A stretch of DNA of 20,627 nucleotides from Stenotrophomonas sp. (lineage in GTDB: Bacteria > Pseudomonadota > Gammaproteobacteria > Xanthomonadales > Xanthomonadaceae). This document shows, in pieces, positions 17,650 to 20,627 of the stretch. Numbering within the stretch: position 1 is the first letter of the stretch; each line of letters begins with the position of its first letter. Both the position numbers and the translations under genes were made by a program. The DNA is taken from assembly GCA_003510825.1 (NCBI GenBank), contig DOKO01000352.1, positions 1 to 20,627 of the forward strand. Direction: 5' to 3'. The notes below the pieces were generated by a model. The model saw only the letters and a program-made list of their open reading frames with translations, was not told the DNA's origin and searched no databases.

Positions 17650-18858
17650 TCAGGCGAACGATGCCGAGACATCCAGATCCTTGATCATCACGTGCTTGTC
17701 CACGATTTCGTGCGTGAAGATCCGGCCATATCTTACTGGGGCCTTTGATCGGTACTCAACGAAGCGATCATTGCTGACAACGTAGTCATGCTCATCTGGT
17801 GCAAGGTTCAGCACGGTCTCGTCTGCCGTGCCATTTACGATGTGGACGACGGCGCCTGGTCCAAGGACGTCGCGAATTCGCCGTTCGTCGAGCCCGTGCC
17901 GGGTACGGATGGTCTCGTCGAAGACGAAGATCTTTTTTGAATCGGTTCGGAGCGCCCTCATGACCGCAGCAAGTGGGCCAAGGCCAACGAAATTGCCTTG
18001 GCTGTCGTGGCAGAGATTCTTTCCGTCGAAAACCAGTCGATTGATTCGGCGCGACTGACGTTTTGCAACGAGCTCGAGCTGTTTTTTGATCTTGGCAATG
18101 CTGCGCTCGGCCGATTCCTTCTCGCGACGCGACTTTTCACGCACCTGGGAGGGGCTGCCATTGCCTAGCTCGGCCCGGCATTCTTCGTGGACAATGCGTT
18201 TCTCGTAACTATTTCCGGCACGATTGAGGCGGCCGTCGTATCGCTCTGCCGAAGCCATCCGCCCCTCGGCTTCGGACCGGCGAGACTCCTGTGTGCTGAG
18301 ATCAAGCAGCAATGGCGCGAGTTCCCTGTCGAGCTCCGCACACTTGCTTCTCAGTGCCGGAAGGGCTGCATCGATCTCCGCTATGCGGCGCTGCAACGTC
18401 ACTCCGCGATCATCGGCCTTCTTGCGGTCGAACGCCGTATACCATGCAATCGAACTGCTGACCTGGCTTGAGAACTCTCGCGCCTTTTCATGGGCCGCCT
18501 GAGCGTCCTTCGTCTCCTGCATCAATGCAGTACAGAGCCGCATCGCTTCTTCGTGCTGCTGAACCAGCTGCTTGCGCTCAGCGGAGAACCAGAAGAGCGG
18601 GTTGATGCCAATCGAGGACCGATGGTCCAGGTCGGTCATCCGCGCGTTGGCCCTCTGCAGACGATCGGAAAGCTCCTTCAGCTTGGCCGCCCGCTGGGGT
18701 AGAACCTGTTTCACCACATCAGCCTTGGACTGAACACTGGCAAGGTCGTACCGGTCGTAGCGCTGGCATTCGCTGGTCACCTGATTGAGAGATTGCCGCC
18801 CCCGCGCATGCTCTGCGGAGAGCTTCTCAACCTCTGCCCGGTACGGGTTGTACTCCAT
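17650..18858 (-). CDS. Coiled-coil protein with C-terminal NYN/PIN (Zc3h12a-like) nuclease domain, candidate Druantia accessory
   Basis: The ATG at 18858 (GGAG 10 nt upstream) gives 402 aa; the frame is open 30 codons further but that part reads as non-coding. Residues 1-75, about 90-200 and 238-270 are charged, heptad-like helices, interrupted by a short hydrophobic stretch (INPLFWFSAE, 85-94). Residues 274-402 look like a NYN/PIN ribonuclease fold: strand plus first acidic site RLVFDGKNLC (Asp278, Asn281), KKIFVFDE (309-315), TADETVLNLA (Asp346, Glu347), and YVVSNDRFVEY (Asn363, Asp364), the last being typical of the Zc3h12a/N4BP1 branch. These acidic residues would bind Mg2+ and cut RNA, or possibly DNA. 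It lies upstream of druH-druE on the same strand, 257 bp away. The coiled coil could drive dimerisation or target sensing. The domain call is from motif reading only; the role in defence is inferred from context. Confidence 0.72.
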   Translation of the reverse strand: MEYNPYRAEVEKLSAEHARGRQSLNQVTSECQRYDRYDLASVQSKADVVKQVLPQRAAKLKELSDRLQRANARMTDLDHRSSIGINPLFWFSAERKQLVQQHEEAMRLCTALMQETKDAQAAHEKAREFSSQVSSSIAWYTAFDRKKADDRGVTLQRRIAEIDAALPALRSKCAELDRELAPLLLDLSTQESRRSEAEGRMASAERYDGRLNRAGNSYEKRIVHEECRAELGNGSPSQVREKSRREKESAERSIAKIKKQLELVAKRQSRRINRLVFDGKNLCHDSQGNFVGLGPLAAVMRALRTDSKKIFVFDETIRTRHGLDERRIRDVLGPGAVVHIVNGTADETVLNLAPDEHDYVVSNDRFVEYRSKAPVRYGRIFTHEIVDKHVMIKDLDVSASFA

Positions 18859-18889
18859 CTGCGTCGAACTCCATTTCTGCAATCGCGGC

Positions 18890-18895
18890 AGTATA
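18890..18895 (-). promoter_or_regulatory. Candidate -10 element for the nuclease-like gene
   Basis: Minus-strand TATACT, preceded directly by TG, lies 32 bp before the ATG at 18858. No good -35 stands 17 bp upstream. A second weak pair is TTGGTG (18948-18943), 18 bp, TATATG (18924-18919). Confidence 0.3.
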
Positions 18896-18897
18896 CA

Positions 18898-18926
18898 TAG
18901 GCAGGCTCCGCTGCTCGGCATATATT
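18898..18926 (+). promoter_or_regulatory. Candidate sigma70-type promoter for the nitrilase-like gene
   Basis: TAGGCA (18898-18903), a 17-bp spacer, then TATATT (18921-18926): four and five matches to the consensus hexamers with ideal spacing. It lies 84 bp before the ATG at 19010 and overlaps the region where the divergent defence operon's promoter must sit. Confidence 0.35.
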
Positions 18927-19009
18927 CCCGGCATCTGCATGGCACCAATCATCCAAAGTGTTCCGAAAGGATCACTGCCATGCGTCAAACATTTGACGGA
19001 GGCGTTGCC

Positions 19010-19810
19010 ATGAGAGTCGCACTTGTCCAACTGGATGCGTGGGAAGTGGAAGCGTGTGCGGGCGCCAGAGTGCCCGCCCGGCGCATCGCACAGCTGCTGG
19101 GGATGGCTGCCAGTCACGACGCGCATCTTGCCGTGTTCCCCGAAAGCTATCCGTTCTTCGTCGATGACTCCACAAGCGCGCAATCGATTGAGATAGCCAT
19201 TGCTTCATTGGAGGCTCTGCGGCCACACCCCATGGCATTCATCGTCGGCGGCTACGTCACGGAAGGGGGCCATCTACGCAACGCCAGCTTCCTTGTTCAT
19301 GAAGGGAAGGTGCAGGCGCAGTATTTCAAACGGGTTCCCTGGTCAGGCGAGGCGTTCCTGCCGGGTGAGGCGTTGGTGCGATGGGAGTGGAACGGGCATC
19401 GGATCATTCCGCTTATCTGTGCAGACGTCTGCGTGCCTTGGAATGATCCGGATGGTCTTGCAGGGCGGATGCTGGGCGAGGCTGTGGCGCTGGGTGCAGG
19501 CCCCTCGTGCCCGATCGTGGTCAGTACGTTTGGGGCCGACCTGCGGACACCTTACTGGACAGGACCGCTACGGGCCTGGGCACGCGCCTGCAATGCGCCA
19601 ATACTGGTTTCGGCTATTGCCGGACGGAGCCGCGCCACGTTTGATGAGCAGGGCGAGCAGCGGCACTACGGTGGCGGAGGCAGCGGCATGTTCTGGTACG
19701 AAGATGGCCAGGACCGCGTGTGGCCGCGCAGCGTCGAGAGTGAGGCGGCAGGTGTCTTCCTGCTCGACACAGTAGAGGCCAAAAGTCTCTGGTTGCCGCT
19801 GGACCCTTGA
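19010..19810 (+). CDS. Nitrilase-superfamily (carbon-nitrogen) hydrolase
   Basis: The ATG at 19010 follows a strong ribosome site (GGAGG, 7-nt spacing) and gives 266 aa beginning MRVALVQLDAW, as is typical of the family; an ATG at 18980 with AAGGA would add 10 residues. The catalytic triad is visible: Glu45 in LAVFPESYPF, Lys107 in QYFKRVPW, and Cys137 in IPLICADVCVPW. A second Glu after the Lys (GEAFLPGE, 113-120) is also as expected. The enzyme should cut a C-N bond in an amide or related substrate, cytoplasmically, as a multimer of the alpha-beta-beta-alpha fold. The substrate cannot be told from sequence; the length fits small amidase-like branches rather than true nitrilases. It is transcribed divergently from the defence cassette, 151 bp from the nuclease-like gene, and 54 bp ahead of a small membrane-anchored protein. 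Linkage to defence is speculative. Confidence 0.88.
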   Translation: MRVALVQLDAWEVEACAGARVPARRIAQLLGMAASHDAHLAVFPESYPFFVDDSTSAQSIEIAIASLEALRPHPMAFIVGGYVTEGGHLRNASFLVHEGKVQAQYFKRVPWSGEAFLPGEALVRWEWNGHRIIPLICADVCVPWNDPDGLAGRMLGEAVALGAGPSCPIVVSTFGADLRTPYWTGPLRAWARACNAPILVSAIAGRSRATFDEQGEQRHYGGGGSGMFWYEDGQDRVWPRSVESEAAGVFLLDTVEAKSLWLPLDP

Positions 19811-19864
19811 GGTTGCCGGCGTGATGGTTCGGTGCATAATCGCTCCATCGCCACGGGAGCAGGG

Positions 19865-20344
19865 ATGATGAGCAGATCAGGCAAGCAGGACGGAACCGTT
19901 GGCCGAGTTGGTAGTGCTGCCCGGGGGGCAGCCAGGGGCAAGAAGAGTTCCGATACCGGTAGGCGCAGCGCCAGTGCGAAGGCCGAACAGGACCCGCGCG
20001 GCGCGAACGCGTTGAAAGCCACGGCCAAGGCCAGCGGTAAGGGATGGGCCTCCGAGGAAGCGACCGATCGCGCAGCAGAGCAACACACCCAAAGTTTCTA
20101 CGAAACGGCGCTGAAGCAAGCCAAGTCCGAGCGCGAGCGGGAAAAAGTCCGGGCCGAGCGCAGCGAAGAGGTGAAGGCGCAACGCGACCAGCGTAACGGA
20201 CTTCGTTCAGACCGCAGCAACACCCAGCGCGGGTTTGCGGTCTTGTCGACCATAGCCATCATTGGTGCGGCGGCTGGCGTCGCATTGCTTCTCAAAAACA
20301 GCGACTTGGCGGACAAGGCGCTTGATGTGTTCTCCGGGGACTGA
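19865..20344 (+). CDS. Basic coiled-coil protein with single C-terminal membrane helix (tail-anchored, 159 aa)
   Basis: No family is recognised. Two adjacent ATGs (19865, 19868) follow GGGAG; the second has the better 8-nt spacing, so the protein may be one residue shorter. Residues 1-60 are low-complexity and strongly basic (Arg, Lys, Ser, Gly, Ala), probably disordered and possibly able to bind nucleic acid. Residues 63-118 are a charged helix rich in Glu, Lys, Arg and Gln (YETALKQAKSEREREKVRAE), likely a coiled coil. Residues 124-143 (AVLSTIAIIGAAAGVALLL) form one membrane segment, followed by a short acidic tail with no Cys. It lies 54 bp after the nitrilase-like gene on the same strand and may share its transcript. 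A GC-rich hairpin follows five bases after the stop. Confidence 0.65.
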   Translation: MMSRSGKQDGTVGRVGSAARGAARGKKSSDTGRRSASAKAEQDPRGANALKATAKASGKGWASEEATDRAAEQHTQSFYETALKQAKSEREREKVRAERSEEVKAQRDQRNGLRSDRSNTQRGFAVLSTIAIIGAAAGVALLLKNSDLADKALDVFSGD

Positions 20345-20348
20345 GAAG

Positions 20349-20375
20349 GCGGGCCGGCCGGTTGCGGCGGCCCGC
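20349..20375 (+). terminator. GC-rich hairpin just after the tail-anchored protein gene
   Basis: GCGGGCC (20349-20355) pairs with GGCCCGC (20369-20375) across a 13-nt loop. It starts five bases after the stop codon. No T-run follows, so termination is uncertain. Confidence 0.35.
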
Positions 20376-20422
20376 GCAGGTTCGGCCCCCGGGCCGGTCA
20401 CGGTTTCCCCCGGCCCCTTCCC

Positions 20423-20443
20423 CACCCTTGAGTCGCAAGGGTG
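20423..20443. terminator. Hairpin between convergent genes
   Basis: CACCCTTG (20423-20430), loop AGTCG, CAAGGGTG (20436-20443): a perfect 8-bp stem. It lies between the plus-strand gene ending at 20344 and the minus-strand gene ending at 20549, where a bidirectional terminator is expected. No T-run is seen. Confidence 0.35.
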
Positions 20444-20548
20444 GCAGCCCCCCGTCTCTTCGTGGCGGCGACGGCTCTCGGTCGCAGCACAGCCCAAGTT
20501 ACGTCATGCCGGAGTTCCCTGGGCGCACCATCGAAGACCTGGGTGTAG

Positions 20549-20627
20549 TCAGCCCTTCTTTCGCGCCTGCAGGTAGGACCGCATCATTCGTGTCGCTTCT
20601 CTTTTCGCAGCGGGCGACAGGAGGTCA
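20549..20627 (-). CDS. C-terminal end of an unidentified minus-strand gene
   Basis: A frame open from the right edge ends at TGA (20551-20549) after about 25 codons: LLSPAAKREATRMMRSYLQA followed by RKKG. The peptide looks like a genuine amphipathic C-terminal helix with a basic end, and the layout (convergent, hairpin between) supports a gene. Too little is present for identification. Confidence 0.4.
   Translation of the reverse strand, partial: DLLSPAAKREATRMMRSYLQARKKG

Noticed and set aside
17650..18948. Longer, 432-codon version of the coiled-coil nuclease
   Set aside because: The added 30 residues are Cys/Arg/Pro-rich and unlike the coiled coil, and they would overlap the candidate promoters; the ATG at 18858 has GGAG upstream.
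18785..19009. N-terminal extension of the nitrilase-like protein
   Set aside because: The family begins at MRVALVQLD and the ATG at 19010 has a strong GGAGG site; upstream codons are antisense to the nuclease-like gene and intergenic DNA.
20345..20548. Possible tRNA or other RNA gene at the right end
   Set aside because: Only two simple GC-rich hairpins are visible; no cloverleaf or conserved tRNA TTCGANTC arm was found.

Overview
The window looks like chromosomal DNA of a high-GC gammaproteobacterium, most likely Stenotrophomonas or a close Xanthomonadaceae relative. That placement is an inference from base composition and from the FecI/FecR-linked filamentous-haemagglutinin locus; there is no rRNA or tRNA to confirm it.

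Region 1 (1-8052) is a surface-adhesin locus under ECF-sigma control. On the minus strand, in transcription order, come an exported STN + TonB-C-like protein (6846-6100), an ECF sigma factor whose ATG overlaps that gene's stop codon (6103-5585), a FecR-type anti-sigma/sensor (5478-4471), and the first 1,420 codons of a very large TPS-secreted filamentous-haemagglutinin-like protein that runs off the left edge (4260-1). The motif [A/C]GGTTT-N14-CGTC occurs three times with identical spacing: upstream of the fecR-like gene, upstream of the adhesin, and on the plus strand upstream of a four-helix membrane protein (7106-7648). I read these as promoters of the locus's own sigma factor. A small secreted proline-rich protein (8052-7675) converges on the membrane protein gene.

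Region 2 (8160-18858) is a phage-defence cassette on the minus strand. It encodes a 402-aa coiled-coil protein ending in a predicted NYN/PIN (Zc3h12a-like) nuclease domain (18858-17650), then a 1,019-aa DruH-like protein (17392-14333), then a 2,043-aa DEAH helicase with a DUF1998-type C-terminal part (DruE-like, 14336-8205). The druH and druE reading frames overlap by four bases (TTGA). The druH-druE pair matches type III Druantia. The NYN/PIN protein is not part of that published two-gene definition as I know it and is the most interesting gene here: a candidate nuclease partner for a system whose effector is unknown. A perfect 14-bp-stem hairpin follows druE.

Region 3 (18890-20627) starts with a nitrilase-superfamily hydrolase (19010-19810) transcribed divergently from the cassette, with candidate promoters packed into about 40 bp. 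Next comes a small, very basic, coiled-coil protein with one C-terminal membrane helix (19865-20344). After two GC-rich hairpins, the C-terminal end of a minus-strand gene enters from the right edge (20627-20549). No tRNA, IS element, integrase, CRISPR array or origin was seen. No gene-free stretch is longer than 300 bp.
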